From Blastomussa wellsi (lineage: Eukaryota; Cnidaria; Anthozoa; Scleractinia; Plerogyridae), in assembly GCA_947652115.1 (NCBI GenBank), contig OX393565.1, positions 6,489,881 to 6,553,880 of the forward strand: a DNA stretch of 64,000 nt, written 5' to 3'. The position numbers and the translations under genes are program-made. The notes below the pieces were generated by a model. The model worked only from the letters and a program-made list of their open reading frames with translations. It did not search any database and was not told where the DNA came from. Position 1 is the first letter of the stretch. Each line of letters opens with the position of its first letter. Of the stretch, positions 1 to 11,053 are shown in pieces.

Positions 1-1938
1 TACTACTAATAATTTGGCAGAATTATCATCAAACCTCAACTTACAGGCAAGTCTCTGATAGCTGAGAAACGTTTAGATAACTGTCAGCTGAGATGTTGGA
101 ACTTTTTGGCGGATAAAGGCGGATACAGCGTAAATTGTACTCAAAAAGTCATTTTAAGTCGTCTAGACTTATGGGATAAACGTCATAACTATTACCTGTA
201 ACTGACGCTAGGGTCACTAAACTGTGACCACGCAGACTATGCTCCCGAGAGGCCTTACGGTCCACGAATTCAAGGTACTGACTGTCACCTTTTTTAACTT
301 TTTCCTAGTGCCCCTCTCACCCCTTGATGCTGCTAGTCTATCGAAGAGTTGCAAATTGAGCCTTTTTAGCGAAACAACACTGAAAAATATGATCAAGTTC
401 TTTCGTTCCTCTTTGTTCATACACGAGAAGTGCCTAGAACATCAAGAAGATAATATCAAGTACATTATTGACGGAAAGGGCAGAACTTGCAAAACGTCCG
501 CAAGTTGAGCTCTGCATGTCCTGATGGTATCATAATGATATCACTAATTTTATAGCCTCAGTACACTGGCATAGTACTTGTTTGCAAAATTGGCCCATTA
601 TTTTTAGGTTCCCATTTGTGTCCCCATTAAGACTTAATAAGACGGCTTCTTTGTGTGGCGTTGTCAAATTAATCTTAAGTTTCTTTCGTCTTGGAAAGAA
701 AGAAAAGGTGAAAGGCATAGAAGTCGTCTAATTGCAAACTTCAAAGAAGAAGGAAATATTTCCCTTTTAAGAAACATCTACGATTTTCTTGGTCTAAAGG
801 GGTAATCGGCTTTAGAACGTATGGGCTAAAGTGGGCTCGATCGCCCGGCGAAGAGCGCCGTTAATGTCAATCAACAAGGTCAATGGGAACTTGCGTTCCC
901 GAACCTTATTACTGAGGAAGGAAACAGAAACTCAACGGTGCGATCTTTTATAGCGGAGCTCGGGCGGCCCGAAGGACCGCAGAGCGGAGCCCCATACCTA
1001 TAGAAATAGGACAGCCAAGCACACATACAAAGCACAAACAGGAGAACCGTGCCTTTCATTTTTCATGGTCGAAATGGCCAGTGGTACGACTCGCGGGCGC
1101 GTGCAAAGTACGTACGTCCGTACGACGTCGCCCCAATATGGCGGCCACAGTCCAGAGAGTTCGACCTGGCTTACATTTTAAAAGGTTACCATAAGCTCAC
1201 ATCCTAGCCATGTTATGGTCAATTGACAGCTGTCAAAAGAAGGAATCCGCTGACCAGTATCACATGACCATATCGCGGGCTCAGGGTAGCACTAATCGAG
1301 GTTATGTGTTTTTTGAGGTTGACCGCTGACCAGGTATGTTATGTTATTGGATCGCGGGCTCAGAGACGACTGGCATATCATTGGACCGCAGGCTCAAGGC
1401 CAAATTTTTTGCCTTGTGTTCACGTTCAGCTCGGATTTAACCATTTTTCACGGTCGTTCCTCGGCGGAATTTCTGCAATTGGAGCTGATTTTTAATAGTG
1501 GAGCTCCATCACGAAAAAAGCAAACGGAAAGTAGTAAAGATCAACGAGTTTTAGTAAGAAAGGACGCGACAAAACAGGCAAAGAAGTAGCGAGAAAGTAC
1601 AGGGAGAAAGAGCAGGAATTAAACTGCCGACAAAGCACTGTCAAAGAATACATAAAGTAAGAGGAAAGAAAGGTGCCGATAAAACAGCCAAATAAATGGC
1701 GAAGAACAGGAGGAAGGAGAGCAAGTCGACCAATGGCTGCTGTACATGTAGTGCGGAAGACATCATTTGCTATTTTCGACATTGTGCTCAAACGTACTGT
1801 AAACATTACCGCCATGTGGTGAGTGTCAAAAGATTATAACGATATCGGCGGCCCGGGGCTTGAGCTCATCGTATGGAATAGGAAAGAATCGCCTATTCTG
1901 CCAGCTGTGAAGTTCTTCTAAACGTGAGAGGGGTGTTC
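1..1938. other. No gene recognised
   Basis: Apart from the short repeat at 1,249-1,398 I see nothing supportable. Open frames are all under 110 codons, overlap on both strands, and show no domain or splice context. Confidence 0.5.
1249..1398. repeat. Short dispersed repeat with three related motifs
   Basis: Three related segments follow each other: a GCTGACCA motif then ATCGCGGGCTCA (about 1,250-1,285), the same pair again (about 1,325-1,362), and a diverged copy ending GACCGCAGGCTCA (about 1,370-1,397). A looser relative (GACCGCAGACTAGG then ATCGAAGGCTCA) lies at about 7,793-7,835. This looks like repeat-derived non-coding sequence; no coding frame is supported. Confidence 0.4.
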
Positions 1939-2066
1939 AACGAAAAATTCGTAGTTACTAAAACCCGGAACGGCCCACAATGACCCACAACGACCCACAA
2001 CGATCCACAACGATCCACAACGACCCACAACGATCCACAACGATCCACAACGATCCACAACGATCA
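1939..2066 (-). repeat. 10-bp minisatellite element, copy 1 (reverse)
   Basis: Tandem decamers CGATCCACAA/CGACCCACAA run from about 1,972 to 2,066. They are preceded by CGAAAAATTCGTAGTTACT and AAAACCCGGAACG, the reverse complement of the flank of the copy at 4,684-5,010. The shared non-tandem flank shows that the minisatellite travels as part of a dispersed element. Confidence 0.7.
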
Positions 2067-2483
2067 TCAAAAATTGAAAAGCATACTGAATAGCAAACAT
2101 AACGACTCACAACTACCCAGAATACCTTTGATAGTCCGGTAACACATTCAGCTTTTCACGAGAAAGAATCTCCATTCAGAGACACATTTGTAAGTACGAT
2201 CGATGTATCTTCGGTCGGCCATCGAATAAATATTTGTATAAGTCCCATGAAAAGTTTCATCAGCTTTGTTCTCCGTAAACATCCATCTGCATTCGTGCCG
2301 CGACGCGCTATAGTTTCTTGCTGATTTCTGCGCTAACGAAGCAAACTGGGATTGCAGTGTTATGACAACGACCATCACGACGACAGAGATCTCATGTATA
2401 TATCTACCACTAGTTCCATTGTACGTAATTGTGTCCCTTTACAGGCAGAGACCTCATGTATATACCCACCACGAGTCCCCTGT

Positions 2484-2795
2484 ACGTAAAAAAAAAATCG
2501 CGCAAGGAGAAATTAAATGAAAAAAAATTCTGGCACGCCAATTAACCCTAAAAAATATTCATGCTATGGCCTATAAAAAAATTCATACAAGGAATTTGAT
2601 CTCAAAAAAAAATTCCTGCGGCTCGAAAATTCCCCTCCCCCCCCCCCCCCCCCCCATAACCTCGTTCCCTAATGTGGGATCGTTGTGGATCGTTGTGGAT
2701 CGTTGTGGGTCGTTGTGGATCGTTGTGGATCGTTGTGGGTCGTTGTGGATCGTTGTGGGTCATTGTGGGTCGTTGTGGATCGTTCCGGGTTTTGA
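2484..2795 (+). repeat. 10-bp minisatellite element, copy 2
   Basis: An A-rich leader is followed by TCGCGCAAGGAGAAATTAAA, a unique block of about 150 bp, a C tract of about 18 bases at 2,636-2,655, and then decamers GGATCGTTGT/GGGTCGTTGT up to GTTCCGGGTTTT at about 2,793. It is nearly identical over its whole length to 4,684-4,993, including the order of GGATC and GGGTC variants. Matching proline-rich and histidine-rich reading frames are artefacts of the tandem repeat. Confidence 0.8.
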
Positions 2796-3050
2796 ATGGT
2801 ACGTTGACGTGCATTGAATAATGAAACGTGTTTTACGTAGTTGGGCACTCGTGGTGGGTATATACATGAGACCTTTTCCATCAAGACTGGTGTCAGACTC
2901 TCTACATTTCATAACACGGAATAAAAGCATAGAACACCACATAGTAAGCCTTTAATTTACTCCATGAATTTACATATTCCAACATGATCTTACTGAATTA
3001 ATAAAGATATTCCACCTCTGAAAATCGATAGAAAACGATGCACAATTCTG

Positions 3051-3643
3051 AACGAGTTTCATTATCAAAGAGAAAAAGCTTAATGTTACTTCTAAAACAG
3101 GTGAAGTTCACGGACTTCGACTCTGAACATTAAGGCACAAGTGTCTCTTCCGGTTTACAACAACAGCATAAAACATATGTCTGAATGCATTTCAAACGGC
3201 ACCAGATACCATCATCAACATTTAATAAGGCACAAGTGTCTCTTCTGGCCGGTTGACATCAATATCAATCAATACTAACAACGATAACGATAACGAAAAC
3301 GATAACCTAACATGTCTCTCAATGTAGTTCATTATCCAATAGAAAAAGCTTAATGTTACTTCAAAAACAGGTGAAGTTCACTGACTTCGACTCTGAACAT
3401 TAAGGCACAAGTGTCTCTTCTGGTTGACATCAATTTCAAATCAGTACTAACAACTTGAAAACGATAACCTAACATGTCTCTAAATGTAGTTCATTATCGA
3501 AGAGAAAAAGCTTAATGTTACTTCTAAAACAGGTGAAGTTCACGGACTTCGACTCTGAACATTAAGGCACAAGTGTCTCTTCCGGTTTACAACAACAGCA
3601 TAAAACATATGTCTGAATGCATTTCAAACGGCACCAGATACCA
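3051..3643. repeat. Imperfect tandem duplication, three units
   Basis: Three units each contain AAAAAGCTTAATGTTACTTC, then GGTGAAGTTCAC, then ACATTAAGGCACAAGTGTCT. They start near 3,060, 3,340 and 3,495. Units 1 and 3 share a longer tail that includes ACAACAGCATAAAACATATG. The block lies just 3' of the minus-strand exon at 3,644-4,036 and may be its 3' untranslated region; that is inference. Confidence 0.7.
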
Positions 3644-4036
3644 TCATTGTTCTTCGTCATATTCTACTTTTAACCCTTTTGCTTCCAGGTTCTCGCGGCT
3701 GCCGTCAGGTAAGAACTTCAGTGTTTTACTTGGCACGGTTACAGCAGAAAATTTAAAGTTCTGATCAAATTCTTTGAGGCACTTTGTTAGGAAATGGAGA
3801 TACACATTCCCCGTATACTTCACAAGCTTTCCTGACCTGTCCGTTCGCTCACGTACTCCAACCGTCTTCACCAAGACAATATCAGCCTGCTGAAATGCGA
3901 CTCTGCATTGTTCACACCTCTGCACACTTTTTGGACAACGTTTGTTGTCCAGTCGGCTAACAAGTTCGAACTGCTTCCCAGAAATTCTGTCTGGATCCAG
4001 TAATTCCAGGTTCCGAGAGTCCTTCTTCGGTTGTAC
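3644..4036 (-). CDS. 3' terminal coding exon of an unrecognised gene
   Basis: On the minus strand a splice acceptor (TTTCATTTCTTAG) is followed by a 130-codon open frame in phase 0 ending in TGA at 3,646-3,644. The peptide begins VQPKKDSR and contains RISGKQFELVSRLDNKRC, two closely spaced cysteine pairs (CPKSVQRCEQC), a basic stretch VRERTDRSGK, then KYTGNVYLHFLTKCLKEF, and ends EYDEEQ. Composition is balanced and protein-like, unlike the surrounding frames. I do not recognise a named domain; the paired cysteines could bind zinc. No upstream exon could be assigned, so this may be the last exon of a host gene or of a transposon-borne gene. Confidence 0.5.
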   Translation of the reverse strand, partial: VQPKKDSRNLELLDPDRISGKQFELVSRLDNKRCPKSVQRCEQCRVAFQQADIVLVKTVGVRERTDRSGKLVKYTGNVYLHFLTKCLKEFDQNFKFSAVTVPSKTLKFLPDGSRENLEAKGLKVEYDEEQ

Positions 4037-4683
4037 CTAAGAAATGAAACGAATAAAGGAAAAGAAAATACATTGACAGAAATGGTGAGATATTCGATGA
4101 TACGTGACTCAGTAGCATTATTAAGATTGTGTGTTCACCGACAGTATTTTGTGATTAATTATAGGGAATGTATTCAGGGAAGGTCACCAAAACCATATTT
4201 TCAATTAAGGGATAATGTACTTTTTAATAAGTTATGTTTGTACAACAAAATATGGTACATGCTTCACTGCATCACGTGCATCACGTTCATGCATCCGCCG
4301 GGTTAGGCCATACGTATGTTGAACTGAACTGGGATTTTACTGAGCAATACCTATCCAAATCTATATCTATACACATATATGACCTATTTTTATTCTAAGG
4401 ATCGCTTTCTATGCTTTCTCATTGCGAGCCACAAACAAACTGAAAAAACAAACCGTATCAACGGTCTGTACACGTTTTGCAAAGTATGAACGTTTAAAAG
4501 CCATTTAATTAGTGATTACCATCATCGACTATATGCATGGACGCGTGTGGATCTGTAATGCATCATGCCGTCACCTGGAGTCATGCCGAGTGACGCGACT
4601 TTTCCCCTTCATTCATGACAGATGACCTTGTTTGTCACTCGATAAGAAAACTTATGGGGGGGGGGGGGGGGAGGCGGGCGAAG

Positions 4684-5010
4684 TACAAAAAAAAAAAAAA
4701 TCGCGCAAGGAGAAATTAAATGAAAAAAAATTCTGGCACGCCAATTAACCCTAAAAAATATTCATGCTATGGCCTATAAAAAAATTCATACAAGGAATTT
4801 GATCTCAAAAAAAAATTCCTGCGGCTCGAAAATTCCCCTCCCCCCCCCCCCATAACCTCGTTCCCTAATGTGGGATCGTTGTGGATCGTTGTGGATCGTT
4901 GTGGGTCGTTGTGGATCGTTGTGGATCGTTGTGGGTCGTTGTGGATCGTTGTGGGTCATTGTGGGTCGTTGTGGATCGTTCCGGGTTTTAGTAACTGCGA
5001 CGAAAAATTC
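4684..5010 (+). repeat. 10-bp minisatellite element, copy 3
   Basis: Near-identical to 2,484-2,795 from the A-rich leader to GTTCCGGGTTTT. It has a shorter C tract (about 4,838-4,850) and continues into AGTAACTGCGACGAAAAATTC, the flank also seen reversed in copy 1. A long G tract (about 4,655-4,671) lies just upstream. Confidence 0.8.
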
Positions 5011-8000
5011 AGGTTTCGATCGACAGCTGAGCAGCACAAGGTATACTTTCAAACCTCCCAAGTCGGCAGTTCCCGACTTGTTTTTCTCCTTTTAAAATTT
5101 GTTTTGATAATTTAACCGCTTTTGCTCACCGCTTCTGCTGTTTGTACCGGTGCTTTCGAACGCAAGTCGTAAAAAGGCTGGTCGTACACAATGGAAACCC
5201 GTATACGTCGTGACACAATGGCAATTTGGTGATTTTATTGACAGTATCTATTTTCAGTGTGTGGTTTAATATGTACCTTTCAACTCGACTCAGTTTACGA
5301 AAATATGGTGATCATAATTTTCGTGTCCAGTAAATTTAAATTTGGTGAATCCTTCAGACTTGTACCATGGATTTAAATTTTCTCCAAAGCGGAACGTTTT
5401 GACCAATTTAGAAGCACTCAATAGTGCGTCTAGTCATAGGCGTACAAGCTGGGGTTCAAGGAGGCTGCAGGACTCCCAGTTAAGAAAATTGACGACATTT
5501 ACGGGCAAAATGCTCCAGTTTCAGAGAACAGAAGTTGGTTTTACAACCCTGATATTCTGTGTCAAGCAAGTGTTCAGACAGATTTTTTGTCACCAAATAC
5601 TTTTTGAATAATAAGTGAAAGTCTCAATAAGCGTGCGAATTGCGAAAGTCTGGTTTTTAGTGTAATTTTTGGGCGACACTCGCACATTTGGGGCACTGTG
5701 TATAATTGTTTCTGGTTCACAAATCACAGCCCCCCTCCAAGTCAGGCAGTGCCCGTATGTCTAAGGATACCCCACACTATGTCTTTGTTTTTGTTGCATT
5801 TTTGCAAACATTGTTTTAAGCAGATCTTTGTTTTGTGGATTGAAATCGTAATCTGAAAGTTTGGTCAGTGTAATAAATTAACAGCTGAAAAGTCGTCTTG
5901 TTCTATCAACAAACCTAAAAAATACTGCAACTGTTTAAATTTGTGAAAAGTAAAAAGATGGCTCCTTAATCAACAACAATGGAAATTATAGATTGCCAAA
6001 GTTGGTCTATTTGATTAGTGTTAGATTTTTATGTTATGTTATTTTCTTTCATTAATTTATTCCATCTTGTCATGAAAGTTCTTTGGAGAAATATTTTGAG
6101 AAGGGTCATTTTAATGAATGCAAGGGTTTAGGGATATGTTAAATACCTGTCTTGTTGCAGCTTGGTACATGTATATCAGTGCTTGCAGCAACATGGGCAG
6201 CTCAATAATACAGGAACGTTTCTATGTCACATCAAAATTCTCACAAAATTTAATTACTTCAATAATAAAACTTCTTATGTGGACTCTCTCTAATTGGACT
6301 ATGGACATTAAACCTCAGTTCCAGAGAGAAAATTCATAAGCCTTTTTATTTCCGCCTCAGCAGTAAAAACGGGGCTTCTGATCTATGGGGTGCTGCCAAA
6401 AAAAGGGAAATTCTGCGGCATTTTCAAGGGAATTATGCGGCAAGAAAGGTACATTATGCGACAAATTATGTATTTTTTAAGCTGATTTAACATTGTTTTA
6501 TTAGGTCTCAGAGGAGAAAAATCATTTTTTTTGCCGTCCAACAGGCAATTAGACCATAAAAGAACAATAAAAGCACCTAAAATAAATCTTTTTTTTTTGC
6601 CTAATTTTAATTATTTTAATCTTAAATGTGTCATTTTTGTCACTGGAACATTAATTTTGTCAGAAATTTCTCATTAATAATCTGAAATAGCATTTCAGAG
6701 CTTCTATATTTCAAAATCTAGCAGGGTGTTCATTTTTTTGCTAAGCCAGTTTGGTTTAGCTTTTGTTTACACATTTGAAACAGCCTGAGGAAATAAATAA
6801 TATGTATAAACAGGGCTTGAAAGAAAACCTTCAGTCATAACTTTCCCTTCAGACAGGCTGCTCTCAAAATTTGTTTACCCTGGAAAAGACTAGTTTCCTT
6901 TTTTATTATTTAATTGGCAGACAGCCGCAAGTCTGGACACAGCTTTTTATCTCTCATGACGCATTTTTTATTCTTCCAAATTCCACTAACAATGTGGCCA
7001 TTGCAGAAACTTATCAATTACCAGCTCATGCAATTATTATTACTGAATTTTTTTCCAGATCCACTCCTTGACCACCAAAATCAGTGTAATGACAGATGTA
7101 ATACCCTATCCTGTATAAGGTGTTTACTTTTCATCTGTTTGGACAGGACATACATGCAAATCAAATGAGCAGCTGATATCTTCTGTGCACTCCCATTGGT
7201 TATTATAGCTGAAACATAGTCCTGATTGTATTTGATAGTCCTGTGAGTAACTTTTTGGTGATGGATGTCCACTTGAATGGTTATGGCTAAAACTTATTCA
7301 CCTCAACATAATGTTATAATTGTTTTTGCAGGTCCTGCAGTCGGCCAAATGGTATCAGACAGAAACCAACACATACCATAAAGTGAAACATAAAATAAAT
7401 TTGAAATCCATTTTATCCCTGTTTATATTTTGTTGTCTTCAAGTTAATGAGTTATCTTAATTTCAGCCCACACCTTTTGACATCTTATAGTGGAAAGTTC
7501 AGTGTGTTGTTTTGCAGGATAATTTCTGTCACATTTTGGTTTCGTTGATCTGTAAATCAATTCAAAGTACTGTGTGACTGGAAAATATGACTATCATTCA
7601 CTTCATTCTCCCTCCTTTTCATTGGCCCAGACCATACCATGTGACTTACAAATAACTTCCTGTGAATAAAGAATCTGCCCATGCGTGGTTGTATTCGATT
7701 CCAAGAAAAAATGTCAGCTTGTTTTCCAGAGGTGTAGGAGAACTTGTATTGTCTAGTATTGTATTGTATGGTCACATGTTTTTTTAAGGTGACCGCAGAC
7801 TAGGTAGTGGTTTTTAAATAGATCGAAGGCTCAAGCTGTATCCTTCTCAGTCTGCTGCGTAGATTATAGTATATAGTTTATAGAATCTTTTTCATCCTCA
7901 ACAGAATTCTGTCATTGGAACAGAAGGGTCAACTATGGAATCGCTAATAGTAGTTGCATAAAAAGGCAGTAACTTCATTGACAGCAATTTTTGTGAGTAT

Positions 8001-8630
8001 ATTTTCACAAATTTTTTAAAAGAACCTTACCACTAAAGAAATAATATTGGAGCTCCGCTTTTAGGCTTGGCTAAACCTATATATTATTACTTTCTCTGTG
8101 ATCTATAAAAAATAAAACAAAATAAAAACCTAGCTACCTAATCAGCATATCTCGCCTCAGCTTTTCAACGCGACTAGGCATTAGAGACTAGAGTTAGAGA
8201 CTAAATATTTCTTTATTTGGACAGCTGCCACCTTTCCCGAGGAAAGGTTTGAGATGTCTCGAATTAGCCAAGACTCGTTAGTCAATTACTGTGAAGTCAA
8301 TTACTAGAGAAAGGATTCTAAGAAAGATGGCTTAGGGCTCTTCATGGTTGATAAACAGTATGCGTTGAAATCTCCAAAACAGTTCGGTGTGACTGGAAAG
8401 TAAATGGAAATCATTGGTTTCTACTCGACAGCGTTCGGCCAATGAGATGGACAACGTTGCTAGGATACAATGCAGAAAAACCAAATGAGAAGTGAAAGTT
8501 AACTTAGATCTGTCAAAATAAACTGATAGCTGAGAAATATTTCAAATGAAATTAACTATAGACACAACTTCCATTTTACAATTTTCTGATTTACTCCAAA
8601 ACTGAAAAATAAAATAAACAATAGAAACAA
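5011..8630. other. Intergenic sequence without a supported gene
   Basis: AT-rich sequence with short frames only. A weak relative of the 1,249-1,398 motif lies at 7,793-7,835. GTGTGACTGGAAA occurs twice (7,571 and 8,388), each followed by an ATCATT block and a CCAAT-like segment, suggesting diverged repeat copies. No coding exon, RNA gene or promoter could be supported. Confidence 0.5.
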
Positions 8631-10225
8631 AATCCGTGGCACTTTCCGCCATTAAATTTTTCGTTTGGTTAGATTCTTTCTTCCGTAAAACAGAATATCC
8701 TTTCATTTTTCAATTGCTTCTTTTTCAAAAGAATCATTAAATCATAATAAATTTTCGTGTGTTTTTGCTTATTCTGTATTTCTCTCTTTTCTTTTGTCTA
8801 TTGCCTCTTTATTTCTTTTTTTCTTTATTCCTTTTTCTTTTTTTCTCTTTCTATTTTCGTTTTTCGTTTTTCCTTTTTACCAATTTCTTTTTTACTATCT
8901 TCGCAATAAGCAATTCATTTTTATGTGTTTTCCCATTTCCGTTTTTCCTTTTTACATTTTTCTGATTCTTTTTTCTTTGTTAATTATGAGTACCTGCGGG
9001 GCCACAAGGGGTAGTAGGATATGTAGGCGCATTTGTATAGGCAGGAAAAGCGCATGGGGAAATCACTATCTTGTTACAGATACGTTTTCGTACAGTGAGA
9101 ATGGGGGCTTGAGCGTAAAGAATGTCCGGGAATACTGTAGTGTTTGAGGAGCACACAAGCCCAGGGCTCACGATTTAGCCAACATACATAGTTCTACAAT
9201 GAGTATCTGAGGTACGTAACACGTTAATTTTCTGCGTATTTGACTAATTAGGGACCTTCAGACCGGAGTACGAGTACAAGTACGACTTTTCAAACCAAGT
9301 GCTCGTGCTTATGTTTATCACATCTCGCATCTCACACCAATCTCCTACAGATAGTCTCCATTTTACCTGCTCAGCAACAGGGAGGAGTGAGGGCTCTGGG
9401 AATGTAACTGGATTGAAATTCAAGAGTCGTACTCGTACTCGATCTCGTACTCTGTCGTCTATCGTCGTACCAGGCGATTTTCCACCCGATTTCCGAGGAT
9501 AATTATTAAATATAGGCAGAAAATCAAAGTGTAACGTACCTCAGATAATCATTGCAGAACTACGGTTGGCCAACTCGTTGGCCTTGAGCTTGTATATTCC
9601 TCGCACACTTCAGTGTTCACGAACATTCTTATCGTTCAAGCCCCTTTTCTCAGTACGTAAACGTATATGTAACCAGATACCGATATCCCCATGCGTTATT
9701 CCTGCGCATAGAAGACACTGAATTTCACCTTCTTCAACCAAATCCATTGGACAATGGCGCCTAAATTTGTGTTCGCCAATGAACTACATATCCTACTACC
9801 CCTTGGGTCCCCGTTGGTTCCCATAATTAACTACTTCCTGGCATAACGAAGAAGACAGGAAAAAGAAGTCAGCAAAAGATAAAAAGGAAAAACGAAAATG
9901 GAAACACAAAAAGCGAATTGCTTATTGCCAAGATAGAAAAAAGAAATTGGAAAAGGGTAAAAAGGAAAAAACAAAAACAAAAAACGAAAAACGGAGAAAG
10001 AGAAAAAAACAAAAACAAAAAACGTAAAACAAAAAAAAGAAAAATGAAAAAGGGAATAAACATAAAGAGGTAATAGACAAAAGAAATACAGAATAAGCAT
10101 AAACACACGAAAAAATATTATGATTTAATCATTCTTTTGAAAAAGAAGCAATTGAAAAATTAAAGGATATTCTGTTTTACGGACGAATCTAAGCAAACGA
10201 AAAATGGCGGATAGTACCACGGATT
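8631..10225. mobile_element. 1.6 kb long inverted repeat, likely fold-back or TIR element
   Basis: The left arm starts AATCCGTGGCAC at 8,631 and the right arm ends GTACCACGGATT at 10,225. The arms stay aligned for about 600 bp each: AAACAGAATATCC (8,690) against GGATATTCTG (10,166), a pyrimidine-rich tract 8,770-8,970 against a purine-rich tract 9,850-10,090, and ACGTACCTCAG-type segments near 9,212 and 9,533. The centre (about 9,252-9,500) is unrelated and carries its own short inverted GTACGAGTAC/GTACTCGTAC motifs, probably a nested element. Phenylalanine- and lysine-rich frames in the arms are low-complexity artefacts. No transposase is visible. Confidence 0.75.
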
Positions 10226-10526
10226 CGACCGCGCGTTGAAAATTTTATTTTCATCTCCGGGATATGTTGATTCAGTTGAGTTAACGACAGCATTTTACAA
10301 GATGTTTTTTTTAGTTCTAAACGGTGCAAAGATTAGCTTTGACTTTGGTTGAATTATTTCATTACTAGATTGAAAATACACTCGATGAAAATGGCTTTAC
10401 GAAGAAAACTAAAAAAAAAATAGCGACGAAATCGGAGCGGCAAATTGAAATGATCGATGAAATCAAAGCTAAAAAGACGGCTCTAATTTGTTCGAATGAA
10501 GAAAATGTAAATTAACATTGACTTAC

Positions 10527-10623
10527 CTGGCCTAAAAACTAGATCAAAACTCAATAAATAAATAAAACAGGCCTTGCGAAGACAAAATTCTTCAGCTGCT
10601 TCAAATGCAATTGCACACGTCAT
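10527..10623 (-). CDS. Possible first coding exon, unknown product
   Basis: On the minus strand an ATG at 10,623 opens a frame beginning MTCAIAFEAAEEFCLRK and running 32 codons plus one base to a consensus donor GTAAGT at 10,526-10,521. A possible acceptor (GTCTTTTTAG) lies further downstream on the same strand near 10,470. The piece is very short and no domain is recognisable. It could be the start of a decayed gene or chance. Confidence 0.2.
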
Positions 10624-10710
10624 TTTATTGAGCACATAAAGATTTTGTTCCTGCTCAATAGGAATTAGATAGGACCAGCGCGCGCGCTGTTATAAACATT
10701 TTTTTTTGAA

Positions 10711-10732
10711 GGAGGGGGGGGGGGGGGGGGTG
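10711..10732. repeat. Poly-G tract
   Basis: A run of about 20 G, interrupted only by a T and followed by more G. Similar runs occur near 4,655, 11,190 and 12,009 (as C) and 12,114 (as C). No function is inferred. Confidence 0.8.
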
Positions 10733-11053
10733 GGGGGTGACTTGTTTATTGTATCGAAAATTTAGCGGCAAACGTTGCCATGGCAATTTTATAATTTCAC
10801 ATGTGAAATTACAGATTAACGCTGATTTTTTTTTAAATTTGTTTTATTTAATTTTTAACACAAAATCTTGACAAACGTGGTATTAAATTATTACATCTGT
10901 TAACTTAAAAGACTAAATAACGAAAGGCATGTGGTGCACTCTGCGGAAAGTGATTTTATCAAGGAAAAGGAATACAAATAAAGAGTAATGAGAACCGTAA
11001 AAATAAGTTTAGAAGTCAATATATCCTGATTGACAAAAATCCTTCGAATTTAA

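Noticed and set aside
2566..2817. Frames with repeated WIVVDRCGSL or THNDPQRP units
   Set aside because: Produced by decamer tandem repeats in all frames; the same happens at 1,918-2,100 and 4,786-5,115.
8759..9147. Phe/Leu-rich membrane-like frames
   Set aside because: Low-complexity T/C-rich arm of the long inverted repeat; the mirror frame appears on the opposite strand at 9,831-10,108.
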